From NCBI GenBank assembly GCA_903899845.1, contig CAIUKV010000128.1:1-42175 (forward strand): a stretch of 42,175 nt of DNA, read 5' to 3'. Positions 17,485 through 26,713 of this stretch are shown here, piece by piece (positions within the stretch are counted from its first letter, which is position 1; every line of letters begins with the position of its first letter). The notes beneath the pieces were generated by a model. It had not been told where the DNA came from, made no database searches, and was given only the letters and a program-made list of their open reading frames with translations. The position numbers and the translations under genes are program-made. The DNA is from an uncultured Actinomycetes bacterium (GTDB taxonomy: Bacteria > Actinomycetota > Acidimicrobiia > IMCC26256 > PALSA-555).

Positions 17485-19068
17485 ATGGGCTTCCCGCTGC
17501 TCCTCGCGATCATCGTCACCCCACTCGTCGGCGCGGTGGTCGTCGCGCTCCTCCCGGCCGCCCGCACCGAGGTGGCCAAGGCCCTGGGCTACGCGTTCAC
17601 CGGGGCCACCGCCGGACTGTGCGGCTACCTGCTCTGGCACTTCCAGGCCGGCGACCGGGGCTTCCAGTTCGTGTACGACCAGCCCTGGATCCCCGGACTC
17701 GGGGTGCGCTTCACCCTGGGTGTCGACGGCATCAGCCTGTTCATGGTGGTGGTCACCGGCCTGCTGTTCCCGCTCGGCCTGCTCGCCTCCGAGAAGTACA
17801 TCACGCACCGCGTGAAGGCCTACGTGGCCTGGTTCCTCCTGCTCGAGACGGCGATCATGGGGATCTTCCTCACCCTGGACCTCATCGCCTTCTTCGTGTT
17901 CTGGGAGCTCCTGCTCGTCCCCATGTACTTCCTGATCCTCGGCTGGGGGTCGGCCCGCCGCAAGTACGCGGCGACGAAGTTCTTCATCTACACGGGGCTC
18001 GGCTCGGCCTTCCTGCTCGCCTCCACCCTCGTCCTCGGCTTCCTCCACCAGGCCGACACCGGGGTCCTCACGTTCGACTTCCGCACCCTGGCCGACTGGA
18101 ACGGCCTCTCGGGCAGCGCCGAGGTGCTGCTGTTCGTGGGCTTCATGGCCGCGTTCGCGATCAAGGCGCCGCTGTTCCCGTTCCACACCTGGCTGCCCGA
18201 CGTGCACACCGAGGCCCCGACCGCCGGTTCGGTGGTCCTGGCCGGGGTCATCATCAAGATGGGCGCGTACGGCTTCGTCCGCTTCTCGTTCGAGCTGTTC
18301 CCCCAGGCCAGCGTCGACCTCGCGCCGATCCTCCTCGTGCTCGCGGTCGTCGGCATCATCTACGGGGCGGTCGTCGCGGCGATGCAGACCGACCTCAAGC
18401 GGGTCATCGCGTACTCGTCGGTCGCCCACATGGGCTTCGTCATCCTCGGCATCTTCTCCCTGACGGTGATCGGCATCGACGGTGCGGTCTTCACGATGGT
18501 GAGCCACCCGCTGACCACCGGCGCGCTGTTCCTCCTCGTCGGCATGATCTACGAGCGTCTCCACACGCGCGAGATCGGGGAGATGGGGGGGATGTGGAAC
18601 GTGGCGCCCGTCCTCACCGGGCTGTTCATCGCCGCCATGTTCGCCGGCATCGGCCTCCCCGGGTTCTCCGGCTTCGTCGGCGAGTTCCTCTCGCTCGCCG
18701 GTGCCTTCCTCTACGACCGGCCCTTCGCGATCGTCGCCGCCCTCGGGGTGATCTTCGCCGCGGTCTACATGCTCTGGCCGTTCAAGCGGGCGTTCGCGGG
18801 TCGGGCGTCCGGTGCCGTGGTCCGGATGAAGGACCTCGACCTGCGGGAGATCGTCGTGGTGGTGCCGCTCCTGGCGCTGTCGCTGTTCCTCGGGCTCTAC
18901 CCGAAGCCGGTCCTCGACCGGATCGAGCCGGCGGCCGACCGGGCCGTGCGCAACTTCGAGCGCAAGACCGACTACCGCAGCCCCGAGGAGTCCCGTGACC
19001 GCCGCGACACCGAGCGCCGGGTCGAACGGGAGCAGCGCCGGGCCGAGGCCCGGGAGGGTGAGAAGTGA
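17485..19068 (+). CDS. nuoM: NADH-quinone oxidoreductase subunit M (14-gene operon)
   Basis: A 527-residue antiporter-like subunit with about 14 helices that pumps a proton through a channel built on Glu and Lys. The channel Glu is in FWELLLVPMYFLILGW and the Lys in FAIKAPLFPFHTWLPD; SSVAHMGFVILG follows. The C terminus is an Arg/Glu-rich cytoplasmic tail of about 35 residues (RDRRDTERRVEREQRR). It starts 3 bases after nuoL1 and overlaps nuoN1 by four bases (GTGA). Confidence 0.96.
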   Translation: MGFPLLLAIIVTPLVGAVVVALLPAARTEVAKALGYAFTGATAGLCGYLLWHFQAGDRGFQFVYDQPWIPGLGVRFTLGVDGISLFMVVVTGLLFPLGLLASEKYITHRVKAYVAWFLLLETAIMGIFLTLDLIAFFVFWELLLVPMYFLILGWGSARRKYAATKFFIYTGLGSAFLLASTLVLGFLHQADTGVLTFDFRTLADWNGLSGSAEVLLFVGFMAAFAIKAPLFPFHTWLPDVHTEAPTAGSVVLAGVIIKMGAYGFVRFSFELFPQASVDLAPILLVLAVVGIIYGAVVAAMQTDLKRVIAYSSVAHMGFVILGIFSLTVIGIDGAVFTMVSHPLTTGALFLLVGMIYERLHTREIGEMGGMWNVAPVLTGLFIAAMFAGIGLPGFSGFVGEFLSLAGAFLYDRPFAIVAALGVIFAAVYMLWPFKRAFAGRASGAVVRMKDLDLREIVVVVPLLALSLFLGLYPKPVLDRIEPAADRAVRNFERKTDYRSPEESRDRRDTERRVEREQRRAEAREGEK

Positions 19069-20579
19069 TCGCCGCCGCCCCCATCGCCACTCCTGCGGTC
19101 GACCTCTGGGCGATCGCGCCGATCATCGCGCTGGTCGCCACCGGGGTCGGCCTGGTCCTCATCCGGGCCCTGCTGCGGCGGAACCAGGCGGTGACCCCGG
19201 TCTGCTTCTCGGTGGCGGTCGTCGGTCTGCTCGTCGCCGCCGGCCTCCTGGCCCGGCAGTGGCACCGGGTCCGCGACGACGGCCCGATCGTGAGTCTCGC
19301 CGACATGGTGCGGGTCGACCCGTTCGCGGTCTTCCTCGGCATCGTGATCGTGGCCGCCACCCTCGCCGGGCTGCTCCTGGCCTACGCCTACCTCCGCCGG
19401 GAGGATCTCGAGGCCCCCGAGTACTTCGCCCTGCTGCTGCTGTCGGCCGCCGGGATGCTGATGATGACCACGGCGAACGACCTCGTGGTCGTCTTCGTGG
19501 CCCTCGAGGTCCTGTCGATCCCGCTCTACGTGCTCGTCGCCTTCGACCGGCGGCGGCTGCGGTCCCAGGAGGCCGGGCTCAAGTACTTCGTGCTCGGTGC
19601 GTTCTCGTCGGCGGTGTTCCTCTACGGGATCGCGCTCGTGTACGGCGCGACCGGGACCACCTCCCTCAGCGGGATCGCGACGTTCCTCGCCGGCAACACC
19701 CTGTTCGAGCAGACCACGCTGCTGGTCGGGCTCGGGCTCCTGCTCGTCGGCCTCGGCTTCAAGGTCGCCGCGGTGCCGTTCCACATGTGGACCCCGGACG
19801 TGTACCAGGGGGCGCCGACCCCGGTGACCGCGTTCATGGCCGCCGCGACCAAGGCCGCCGCGTTCGCCGCGGTCCTGCGCATCGTGCTGACCGCCTTCCC
19901 GCAGTACCGCGACGACTGGCGCCCCATCCTCTGGGTCCTCGCCGCGCTGTCGATGCTCGTGGGCGCCGTCGCCGCCCTGGTCCAGAACGACGTCAAGCGG
20001 ACGCTCGCCTACTCGTCGATCGCCCACGCCGGGTACATCCTCATGGGGGTCTACGCCGCGAGCTCCCGGGGCCGCGAGGCAGCCTTGCTCTACCTGCTCG
20101 TCTACGCCTTCATGGCGATCGGCGCGTTCGCGGTCGTGATGATCGCCGCCCCCGGACCCGACGACGCCAAGCACTCCTACGACGACTACCGGGGCCTGGC
20201 CGTCCGCCGTCCGGTGCTCGGCGGGCTCCTGATCTTCTTCGTGCTCGCGCAGGCCGGCGTCCCCTTGACCAGCGGGTTCGTCGGCAAGCTCGAGCTGTTC
20301 GGCTCGGTCGCCCAGGCGGGCGAGACCAGCGACTACGTGCTCCTGGTCATCGGGGTCCTGTCCGCCGTGATCGCGTTCGCCTTCTACCTGCGGATCGCGT
20401 GGACCCTGGTCACCGCCCCCGACGACGACACCGCGGTGGCCGCGGCCTACTCGACCCGACCCCGCCGGGTCGACGGCTGGACCGGGATCGTCCTGGCCGG
20501 CGCGGCGGCGCTGACCCTGGTGGTCGGCGTCCTGCCCGGGACCTTCATCCACTTCGCCCGCGACGCCGTCTTCTTCTAG
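19065..20579 (+). CDS. nuoN: NADH-quinone oxidoreductase subunit N (14-gene operon)
   Basis: A 504-residue antiporter-like subunit, innermost of the three pumps. The channel Glu is in VALEVLSIPLYVLVAF and the Lys in GLGFKVAAVPFHMWTPDVYQ; GAPTPVTAFMAAATKAA follows. It closes the 14-gene operon. No hairpin with a T-run is visible in the 47 bases to rpiA, so the transcript end is not defined by sequence. Confidence 0.96.
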   Translation: MIAAAPIATPAVDLWAIAPIIALVATGVGLVLIRALLRRNQAVTPVCFSVAVVGLLVAAGLLARQWHRVRDDGPIVSLADMVRVDPFAVFLGIVIVAATLAGLLLAYAYLRREDLEAPEYFALLLLSAAGMLMMTTANDLVVVFVALEVLSIPLYVLVAFDRRRLRSQEAGLKYFVLGAFSSAVFLYGIALVYGATGTTSLSGIATFLAGNTLFEQTTLLVGLGLLLVGLGFKVAAVPFHMWTPDVYQGAPTPVTAFMAAATKAAAFAAVLRIVLTAFPQYRDDWRPILWVLAALSMLVGAVAALVQNDVKRTLAYSSIAHAGYILMGVYAASSRGREAALLYLLVYAFMAIGAFAVVMIAAPGPDDAKHSYDDYRGLAVRRPVLGGLLIFFVLAQAGVPLTSGFVGKLELFGSVAQAGETSDYVLLVIGVLSAVIAFAFYLRIAWTLVTAPDDDTAVAAAYSTRPRRVDGWTGIVLAGAAALTLVVGVLPGTFIHFARDAVFF

Positions 20580-20614
20580 GCGGCCGGGAGCCGCTCCCGA
20601 GCGTCGGGGTGCGG

Positions 20615-20620
20615 CAGTAT
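20615..20620 (+). promoter_or_regulatory. Probable -10 element of rpiA (leaderless)
   Basis: CAGTAT is followed by six bases and then the GTG of rpiA, the same geometry as nuoA1. There is no ribosome site before the GTG. Confidence 0.4.
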
Positions 20621-20626
20621 GGGGCC

Positions 20627-21322
20627 GTGGCCGACGACCCCAGGCAGGCGCAGAAGCAGGCCGCGGCCGAGCGGGCGCTCGAGTGGGTCGCCTCCGGGAC
20701 GGTCGTCGGCCTCGGGACCGGCTCCACGGCGGTGTGGGCGATCCGGGGGCTCGGGGCCCGGCTCGCCGACGGCCGCCTCCGTGACGTCGTGGCCATTCCG
20801 ACCTCCGACGCCAGCGCCGCCGAGGCCCGGGCGGTGGGGATCCCGCTCGTGACCTTCGACGAGCACGCGGTGATCGACCTGACCATCGACGGCGCCGACG
20901 AGGTCGATCCCGGGCTCGACTGCATCAAGGGCTACGGCGGCGCGCTCCTGCGCGAGAAGGTGGTGGCCCAGGCCACCCGGCGCCAGGTCATCGTCGTCGA
21001 CGACTCGAAGCCGTCCGCCCGGCTGGGGACCCGGTGCCACGTCCCGGTCGAGGTCCTGCGCTTCGCCCGCGCGACCGAGCAGGCGTTCCTCGAGTCGCTC
21101 GGGGCGACCGTGACCCTGCGGACGGCCGACGCCGGCCCGTTCGTCACCGATGAGGGGAACTGGATCCTCGACGCCGCCTTCGGCCCGATCGCCGACGCGC
21201 CGGCCCTCGCGGCGCGGCTGGCGGCCCGGGCCGGCGTGGTCGAGCACGGCCTGTTCCTCGGCCTGGTCCACGACCTCCTGATCGCCACCGCCGGGGCGGT
21301 GGAGCACCGCGCCCGGCCCTGA
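20627..21322 (+). CDS. rpiA: Ribose-5-phosphate isomerase A
   Basis: A 231-residue enzyme of the pentose phosphate pathway that interconverts ribose 5-phosphate and ribulose 5-phosphate. The phosphate loop GLGTGST is at 28-34. Asp88, Asp91, Lys101 and Glu110 have the same spacing as the E. coli catalytic residues Asp81, Asp84, Lys94 and Glu103. The GTG start is set by the leaderless promoter and by the family N terminus (QKQAAAERALEWV). It lies between the two complex I operons and ends 7 bases from the convergent patatin gene. Confidence 0.95.
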   Translation: MADDPRQAQKQAAAERALEWVASGTVVGLGTGSTAVWAIRGLGARLADGRLRDVVAIPTSDASAAEARAVGIPLVTFDEHAVIDLTIDGADEVDPGLDCIKGYGGALLREKVVAQATRRQVIVVDDSKPSARLGTRCHVPVEVLRFARATEQAFLESLGATVTLRTADAGPFVTDEGNWILDAAFGPIADAPALAARLAARAGVVEHGLFLGLVHDLLIATAGAVEHRARP

Positions 21323-21329
21323 GCCGTCG

Positions 21330-22211
21330 TCAGTCGAGGCGGCGCTTCCACCAGCGCCGACGCCGCTGCCGGTCGGGTCGCACCTCGTGGTCGTCGAGGG
21401 CGCGGTGGGCCAGCGCCAGGGCCTGGTCGATCAGCACCCGGGCGCCCGAGAAGTCGAGGAAGTCGCGGTCGTCGTCGGGGGCGGGGAGCACCACGAGCTC
21501 GACCTCGTCGGGGACCCACCGCAGCTCGAGGTCGAAGCGCTGCTCACGCGAGATGGCCACGGAGCGCACGACCACGTCGAGCGGTGAGCGGACCGGCCGG
21601 TCCGAGATCGGGTCCGACACGTCGAGGACGAAGATCCGGTCGACCGGTCCGGCGAGGGCGTGGGAGATCGGCACCAGGTTCACGATGGCCCCGTCCACCA
21701 GGACGGCGTCCCCGAGGCGGATGGGCGGGTAGATCCCGGGCAGTGAGGCGCTCGCCAGCAGCACCGGCGGCAGCGGTCCGGTCGCGAACACCATCTCGTC
21801 ACCCGAGTTGAGGTCGGCCGCCACGACCCGCAGGGGCACGGCGAGGTCCTCGAACCGGTCGACGACCTGGGACCGCTCGATCAGGGCGATCAGGCCCTCG
21901 TTGCTGATCAGGTGGTCGTCGCGACGCAGCAGGTTCCAGGCCCGGCGCAGCGTGCCGCCGGGAAAGAGCGCCTCGCCGGTGAGCGACGCCCAGGTCTCCT
22001 CCATGGCCCCGACCGTGGCCAGGCTCGGATCGGTGGCGATCGCCGCGCCGTTGAGCGCGCCCACCGACGTCCCGATCACCACGTCGGGTCGGATCCCCCG
22101 CTCGATCAGGGCGCGCAGCATGCCGACCTGGGCCACCCCCTGGTTCCCGCCCCCCGAGAGGACGAAGGCGGTCCGGGGTCCACGGGCTCGGGGGCTCGGG
22201 ACGCGCGCCAC
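21330..22211 (-). CDS. Patatin-like phospholipase family protein
   Basis: A 293-residue serine hydrolase of the patatin family (lipid acyl hydrolases). Visible: the oxyanion loop [14 protein letters not shown] near 19-32, nucleophile Ser49 in [10 protein letters not shown], and catalytic Asp173 in VLVDGAIVN. No signal peptide or membrane segment is seen, so it is probably cytoplasmic or loosely membrane-bound. The start is taken as GTG at 22211, six bases after GACCAT, a weak leaderless -10; the open frame continues upstream through a 12-base tandem repeat encoding an Arg/Pro-rich stretch that does not look like part of the domain. Substrate unknown. Confidence 0.88.
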   Translation of the reverse strand: MARVPSPRARGPRTAFVLSGGGNQGVAQVGMLRALIERGIRPDVVIGTSVGALNGAAIATDPSLATVGAMEETWASLTGEALFPGGTLRRAWNLLRRDDHLISNEGLIALIERSQVVDRFEDLAVPLRVVAADLNSGDEMVFATGPLPPVLLASASLPGIYPPIRLGDAVLVDGAIVNLVPISHALAGPVDRIFVLDVSDPISDRPVRSPLDVVVRSVAISREQRFDLELRWVPDEVELVVLPAPDDDRDFLDFSGARVLIDQALALAHRALDDHEVRPDRQRRRRWWKRRLD

Positions 22212-22250
22212 GGGCCCATGGTCGCAGATCGCGCCCGCCCGGTCCGGGAG

Positions 22251-22283
22251 CCGACGCGGGGCCCGACGCGGGGCCCGACGCGG
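22251..22283. repeat. 12-base tandem repeat between patatin and nuoA2
   Basis: Two exact copies of CCGACGCGGGGC (22251-22262, 22263-22274) and nine bases of a third lie in the divergent interval between the patatin gene and nuo operon 2, just upstream of the proposed nuoA2 promoter. It could be a protein-binding site or slippage product. Confidence 0.75.
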
Positions 22284-22284
22284 T

Positions 22285-22315
22285 TTGTCCGGCGAGCGAG
22301 CCCGCTGCATAGACT
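22285..22315 (+). promoter_or_regulatory. Candidate promoter of nuo operon 2
   Basis: TTGTCC (22285-22290) and TAGACT (22310-22315) are separated by 19 bases and could be -35 and -10 boxes. The start codon of nuoA2 is 41 bases further on, with ACGGAGG 8 bases before it, so this operon would have a leader and a ribosome site, unlike operon 1. Confidence 0.4.
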
Positions 22316-22356
22316 GCCCTCGCAGGCCCACTGGGGTCCCGACGGAGGCTGCGCGC

Positions 22357-22719
22357 GTGACGGAGTTCTACCGGAGCTACCTCGCCGTGGCCGTGCTGAT
22401 CCTGGCTGCCATCGGCATGGTGGGCTTCATGCTCGGGCTGGGCCGCCTGATCCGGCCGGTCCGGGCCCAGGAGCAGAAGTACATCCCGTACGAGGCCGGG
22501 TCCGACCCGACCGGGACCTTCGGCCAGTCGAACGTCCGGTACTACGTCTTCGCCCTGCTCTTCGTGATCTTCGACGTCGAGGCCGTGTTCATCTTCCCGT
22601 GGGCGGTGAACCTGGAGAGCCTCGGCTGGTTCGGCCTGGTCGAGATGACGATCTTCGTGGTCGTGCTCACCCTGGGGCTCGTCTACGCCTGGCGCAAGGG
22701 AGTGCTGCGGTGGGCCTGA
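22357..22719 (+). CDS. nuoA: Complex I subunit A of the 11-gene operon
   Basis: A 120-residue, three-helix subunit (about 6-27, 62-84 and 88-108). The loop reads [12 protein letters not shown] with Ala where nuoA1 has Cys, and [15 protein letters not shown] carries the conserved acids. It is 42 residues shorter than nuoA1 because the C-terminal extension is missing. GTG start with ACGGAGG at good spacing. First gene of the second operon; it overlaps nuoB2 by ten bases. Confidence 0.95.
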   Translation: MTEFYRSYLAVAVLILAAIGMVGFMLGLGRLIRPVRAQEQKYIPYEAGSDPTGTFGQSNVRYYVFALLFVIFDVEAVFIFPWAVNLESLGWFGLVEMTIFVVVLTLGLVYAWRKGVLRWA

Positions 22720-23288
22720 TCGACAAGGGCCGGGCGCCCAAGCCGCTCACCTGGCTGCTCAACTACAGCCGGAAGTACTCCCTGTGGATGTTCCAGTGGG
22801 GACTGGCCTGCTGCGCGATCGAGATGGGGGCCGCACTGGCGAGCCCGCGCTACGACATGATGCGCCTCGGTGTCATCCCGTTCCCGGCCAGCCCGCGCCA
22901 GGCCGACCTCGTGGTCATCTCGGGGACCGTCACCGACAAGATGGCCCCGGCCATCCGACGTCTCTACGAGCAGATGCCCGACCCGAAGTACGTCATCTCG
23001 ATGGGCTCGTGCGCCAACTGCGGTGGCCCCTACTGGGACTCGTACTCGGTCACCAAGGGCGTCGACCAGATCATCCCCGTCGACATCTACGTGCCGGGGT
23101 GCCCGCCCCGGCCCGAGGCGCTGCTGCAGGCGATCGTCATGCTCCAGGCCCAGATCCAGAACGAGGGGATCGGCAACGACCAGCTCCAGAAGCGCTGGCG
23201 CGGCGAGCCGGTCGTGATCGACGATCCCCACACGGCGCCGGTGGTGCTCGGCCCGAAGCCCGAGCCGACGGCGGTGCCCGTTGTCTGA
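22710..23288 (+). CDS. nuoB: Complex I subunit B of the 11-gene operon
   Basis: A 192-residue cluster N2 subunit. All four ligands are present: Cys34-Cys35 (GLACCAIEM), Cys101 ([10 protein letters not shown]) and Cys131 ([10 protein letters not shown]). An additional Cys104 lies three residues from ligand Cys101, where nuoB1 and the E. coli protein have Ser. The following segment [14 protein letters not shown] also departs from the usual GGMF. GTG start inside the nuoA2 end. The C terminus is a Pro/Val-rich tail. Confidence 0.95.
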   Translation: MGLIDKGRAPKPLTWLLNYSRKYSLWMFQWGLACCAIEMGAALASPRYDMMRLGVIPFPASPRQADLVVISGTVTDKMAPAIRRLYEQMPDPKYVISMGSCANCGGPYWDSYSVTKGVDQIIPVDIYVPGCPPRPEALLQAIVMLQAQIQNEGIGNDQLQKRWRGEPVVIDDPHTAPVVLGPKPEPTAVPVV

Positions 23289-23994
23289 CGAGACGCCCGC
23301 CGTGACCGAGGGCGACGACGCGGCCGAAGCCACCGAGGCGTCCCCGAACCCGGTCCACCTCGATCTCCTCGACCGGCTCGAGCGGGCCCTGCCCGGTGCG
23401 GTGGTCGAGCACGGCACCGCCTGTGGCGAGCTCGTGGTGCGGGTCACCAACGCCTCGTGGGGCCCGCTGGCCGAGGTCGCCCGCGGCGACCTGGAGTGCG
23501 ACTACCTCTCGTTCGTCTCGGCGATCGACTGGGCGCCCACCCCCCGTGACGGCGGCGAGGACGCCGGGGGCGACACCTCCGCGCCGGTGCAGCCGACCGA
23601 CATGACGTTCGGCGTGGCCGGCTCGGCGGGGCGGTTCCAGGTGTTCGCCCGCGTGCAGTCCACCGCCCGGGGCTGGGGCGCGACCTTCAAGGTCGACGTC
23701 GACGAGGCGACCCCGCTGGTGGCGTCGTGGGTCGGGGTCTACCCCGGGGCCGACTGGCACGAGCGCGAGACCTGGGAGATGTTCGGCGTCCGCTTCGACG
23801 GCCACCCGAACCTGCGCCAGCTGTACCTGCCGGCCGGGTTCGAGGGGCACCCGCTGCGCAAGGACTTCCCCCTGCTGGCCCGGGTCGTGAAGCCCTGGCC
23901 CGGGCTGGTCGACGTCGAGGCGATGCCCGAGGAGGCGGCTGCGGTCACCGCTGGTGGCGACGGTGCAGGAGACGGTGCAGGAGGTGGCGAGTGA
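23281..23994 (+). CDS. nuoC: Complex I subunit C of the 11-gene operon
   Basis: A 237-residue 30-kDa family subunit. The conserved core reads [19 protein letters not shown] and [16 protein letters not shown]. It carries an extra Asp/Gly/Thr-rich loop near residues 83-105 and a Gly/Ala-rich tail. The start is TTG at 23281, overlapping nuoB2 by eight bases. It is a separate gene from nuoD2, which starts in its stop codon (GTGA). Confidence 0.94.
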   Translation: MSDETPAVTEGDDAAEATEASPNPVHLDLLDRLERALPGAVVEHGTACGELVVRVTNASWGPLAEVARGDLECDYLSFVSAIDWAPTPRDGGEDAGGDTSAPVQPTDMTFGVAGSAGRFQVFARVQSTARGWGATFKVDVDEATPLVASWVGVYPGADWHERETWEMFGVRFDGHPNLRQLYLPAGFEGHPLRKDFPLLARVVKPWPGLVDVEAMPEEAAAVTAGGDGAGDGAGGGE

Positions 23995-25178
23995 GCACGA
24001 CCGAGATGCCGAGCGCCCCGGACTTCGAGCTCGAGCGGAGCGCGATGCGTCATCTCGCCGATGCCCAGATGAACGTCGAGCTGGACACCGGCGACATGAT
24101 CCTCAACCTGGGCCCGCAGCACCCGGCCACGCACGGCACGCTGCGCCTCGTCGTCCGGCTCGACGGCGAGCGGGTGATCGCGGCCGACCCGGTCATCGGC
24201 TACATGCACCGGGGCTACGAGAAGCTCACCGAGTTCCGGACCTACCCGCAGATCACCACGCTCATCAACCGCATCGACTGGCTGTCGAGCTTCGCCAACG
24301 AGGTGCCGTTCGTCCACGCGGCCGAGCAGCTGATGGGCATCGAGGCGCCGGCCCGGGCCCAGTACATCCGCACGATCCTCACCGAGCTCTCGCGCATCGC
24401 GACCTTCGTGCTGTTCCTCGGCGAGATGGGCCTGCAGGTCGGCGCGCTGACCCCGGCCTTCTACGGCTTCCGCGACCGTGAGCACGTCCTCAACCTGATC
24501 GAGGGCGCGACCGGCGGTCGCTTCCACCCCAACTTCAACCGCATCGGTGGCCTCAAGGACGACCTCCCGTGGGGCTGGGTGTCCGAGACCCGCCAGGTGA
24601 TGCAGCTCGTCCTCGACTCGTGCGACCAGTTCGAGGACCTCGTGGTGGGCAACGAGATCTTCCTCAGCCGCACCCGGGGCATCGGCATCATCCCCGGTGA
24701 CATCGGGACCGCCTACGGCGTGTCGGGATCCAACCTGCGCGCCTCGGGCGTCGACTGGGACCTCCGGCGCGACGGGGTGCCGTACCTCGCTTACCCCGAC
24801 CTCGACTTCAAGGTCTGGACCCACTCGGCCGGCGACTCGTTCGCGCGGTACTGGGTCCGGCTCCAGGAGACCCGGGAGTCGGTGCGCATGGTCCTCCAGC
24901 TCCTCGACGGGCTGCCCGCCGGTCCGGTCATGGCCAAGGTGCCGCGGATCATCAAGGTGCCCGAGGGCGAGGCCTGGGTCGAGACCGAGAACCCCCTCGG
25001 GCAGATGGGGTACTACGTCGTCTCCAAGGGAGCGACCGGGCCGTTCCGGGTCAAGATCCGGTCGGCGTCGTTCAGCAACGTGTCGATCCTGCCGTGGCTG
25101 CTCCGCGGTGTGTACGTTCCCGACGTCGTGACGATCCTCGCCTCGCTCTACTTCATCCTGGGGGACATCGACCGGTGA
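23991..25178 (+). CDS. nuoD: Complex I subunit D of the 11-gene operon, with altered quinone site
   Basis: A 395-residue 49-kDa family subunit. The loop GPQHPATHG with His48 is intact. Counting without gaps from this His, position +49 is Trp97 (NRIDWLSSF), where Thermus has Tyr87, bovine has Tyr108 and NuoD1 has Tyr107, the residue that binds the quinone headgroup. Position +26 is Arg74 (MHRGYEKL), equivalent to bovine NDUFS2 Arg85 which is dimethylated by NDUFAF7; NuoD1 has Thr there. The C terminus ends [14 protein letters not shown] start overlaps nuoC2; its stop overlaps the nuoH2 start, so no nuoE, F or G lies between. Confidence 0.95.
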   Translation: MSTTEMPSAPDFELERSAMRHLADAQMNVELDTGDMILNLGPQHPATHGTLRLVVRLDGERVIAADPVIGYMHRGYEKLTEFRTYPQITTLINRIDWLSSFANEVPFVHAAEQLMGIEAPARAQYIRTILTELSRIATFVLFLGEMGLQVGALTPAFYGFRDREHVLNLIEGATGGRFHPNFNRIGGLKDDLPWGWVSETRQVMQLVLDSCDQFEDLVVGNEIFLSRTRGIGIIPGDIGTAYGVSGSNLRASGVDWDLRRDGVPYLAYPDLDFKVWTHSAGDSFARYWVRLQETRESVRMVLQLLDGLPAGPVMAKVPRIIKVPEGEAWVETENPLGQMGYYVVSKGATGPFRVKIRSASFSNVSILPWLLRGVYVPDVVTILASLYFILGDIDR

Positions 25179-26218
25179 ACGCCGTCGCGCTCACGACCCT
25201 CGGGATCGAGATCGGCTGGGGTGCCGCCCTGGCGATCAAGACGCTGGTGATCCTGCTGATCATCCCGGCGGGAGCGCTCATCCTCGGGTACGTCTTCCTG
25301 CTCAAGATGATGAGCCACATGCAGAGCCGGCTCGGCCCGATGGACCCGGGCGGGTTCCACGGCTGGTTCCAGCTGATCGGCGACGGCCTCAAGTTCGTGC
25401 AGAAGGAAGACCTCATGCCCGACGGGGCCGACCGCAAGGTCTTCGCCGGCGCCCCGGCCGTGGTCCTGATCTCGACCTTCCTGGTCTTCCTCGTCATCCC
25501 GATGGGCCCCGACCTCGTGGTCAAGGACCTCGACATCGGGGTGTTCTACGCGCTGGCGGTGTCGAGCCTGTCGGTCATCGGGATCCTCATGGCGGGCTGG
25601 TCGAGCGCGAACAAGTACGCCCTCCTCGGCGGGCTGCGGGCGGCCGGGCAGCTCATCGCCTACGAGCTGCCCCTGCTCCTCGCCGTCATCGGGGTGGTCA
25701 TCCAGGCCGGCACGATGAGCCTCAACGGGATCGTGGTCGCCCAGCAGCAGCAGTCGATCTTCGGGATCGACTGGATCGGGAACCCCTACATCCTCACCCA
25801 GTTCGTCGGCTTCCTGATCTTCCTCATCGCCGCCCAGGCCGAGCTCACCCAGACCCCGTTCGACATGCCCGTCGCCGAGAGCGAGCTCGTCGGCGGGTAC
25901 CACGTGGAGTACACGGGCTTCCGGTTCCTCTTCTTCTTCATGGGTGAGTACGGCACCGCCTTCGCGTTCTCGGCGATCGCCGCGACCCTGTTCCTCGGCG
26001 GGTACGCGCTGCCGTGGGTCGAGGGCGACCTCGCCAACTGGATCGGCCCGCTCGTCCTCTTCGCCAAGCTCATGCTGGTGGCGTTCCTCATGTTCTGGGC
26101 CCGCTTCACCTTCCCCCGGCTCCGTGAGGACCAGCTCCAGGCGTTCGCGTGGAAGTTCCTGATCCCGCTGGGTCTGGCGAACCTGCTCGTGACGGCCCTC
26201 TTCAAGGTGGCGTTCTGA
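25175..26218 (+). CDS. nuoH: Complex I subunit H of the 11-gene operon
   Basis: A 347-residue ND1-family membrane subunit with about eight helices. It forms the quinone channel with NuoB2 and NuoD2. Marks: [26 protein letters not shown], and the acidic loop [20 protein letters not shown]. Compared with nuoH1 the first loop reads GPMDPGGF in place of [11 protein letters not shown] start with GTGA overlap of nuoD2; stop overlaps nuoI2 (TGATG). Confidence 0.95.
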   Translation: MNAVALTTLGIEIGWGAALAIKTLVILLIIPAGALILGYVFLLKMMSHMQSRLGPMDPGGFHGWFQLIGDGLKFVQKEDLMPDGADRKVFAGAPAVVLISTFLVFLVIPMGPDLVVKDLDIGVFYALAVSSLSVIGILMAGWSSANKYALLGGLRAAGQLIAYELPLLLAVIGVVIQAGTMSLNGIVVAQQQQSIFGIDWIGNPYILTQFVGFLIFLIAAQAELTQTPFDMPVAESELVGGYHVEYTGFRFLFFFMGEYGTAFAFSAIAATLFLGGYALPWVEGDLANWIGPLVLFAKLMLVAFLMFWARFTFPRLREDQLQAFAWKFLIPLGLANLLVTALFKVAF

Positions 26219-26706
26219 TGGCCCGCAAGAAGATCCCGGGGATGATCGGGGGTCTCGGCATCACGTTCAAGACGATGCTGAAGCCTGCGGTCACGGTGCA
26301 GTACCCCCACGAGAAGGAGGAGCCCCCGACGCGGGCCCGTGGGGTGATCGCGCTCAAGGAGGAGAACTGCACCGTCTGCATGCTGTGCGCGCGCTCGTGC
26401 CCCGACTGGTGCATCTACATCGAAGGTCACAAGGAGAAGCGCCCGCCCCGGCGTGAGGGCGGACGCGATCGGACGGTCAGCGTCCTCGACCGCTTCGACA
26501 TCGACTACGCCCTCTGCATGTACTGCGGGATCTGCGTCGAGGTCTGTCCCTTCGACGCGCTGTTCTGGAGCCCGGAGTACGAGTACTCCGAGCACAACAT
26601 CGCCCGTCTCCTCCACGACAAGGTGAAGCTGGGCGAGTGGATGGAGACCGTTCCCGAGCCCGAGCCGCTCGAGGTCGGCGCCGAGTCGGCCAAGAAGAAG
26701 AAGTAG
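26218..26706 (+). CDS. nuoI: Complex I subunit I of the 11-gene operon, strongly basic
   Basis: A 162-residue two-cluster ferredoxin-like subunit. The [4Fe-4S] ligands are Cys51, 54, 57, 61 and Cys100, 103, 106, 110, so both clusters should form. Between them residues 71-85 make a basic loop with Lys72, Lys74, Arg75, Arg78, Arg79, Arg83 and Arg85, and the protein ends in four lysines. With no NuoEFG in this operon, this subunit would be the exposed electron entry point, and a basic surface would suit an acidic ferredoxin. That role is inference from charge and context. Confidence 0.94.
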   Translation: MARKKIPGMIGGLGITFKTMLKPAVTVQYPHEKEEPPTRARGVIALKEENCTVCMLCARSCPDWCIYIEGHKEKRPPRREGGRDRTVSVLDRFDIDYALCMYCGICVEVCPFDALFWSPEYEYSEHNIARLLHDKVKLGEWMETVPEPEPLEVGAESAKKKK

Positions 26707-26713
26707 CCCGGCC

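Noticed and set aside
15109-18564. Minus-strand open frame of 1151 codons opposite nuoK1-nuoM1
   Set aside because: Its translation is rich in Asp, Glu, His, Arg and Gly without any fold or motif, as expected for the antisense of GC-rich membrane-protein genes. The plus-strand genes are certain.
25140-25200. Hidden nuoE, nuoF or nuoG in the second operon
   Set aside because: nuoD2 and nuoH2 overlap by four bases (GTGA), and no other gene in 22357-32662 shows NADH, FMN or N3 motifs.
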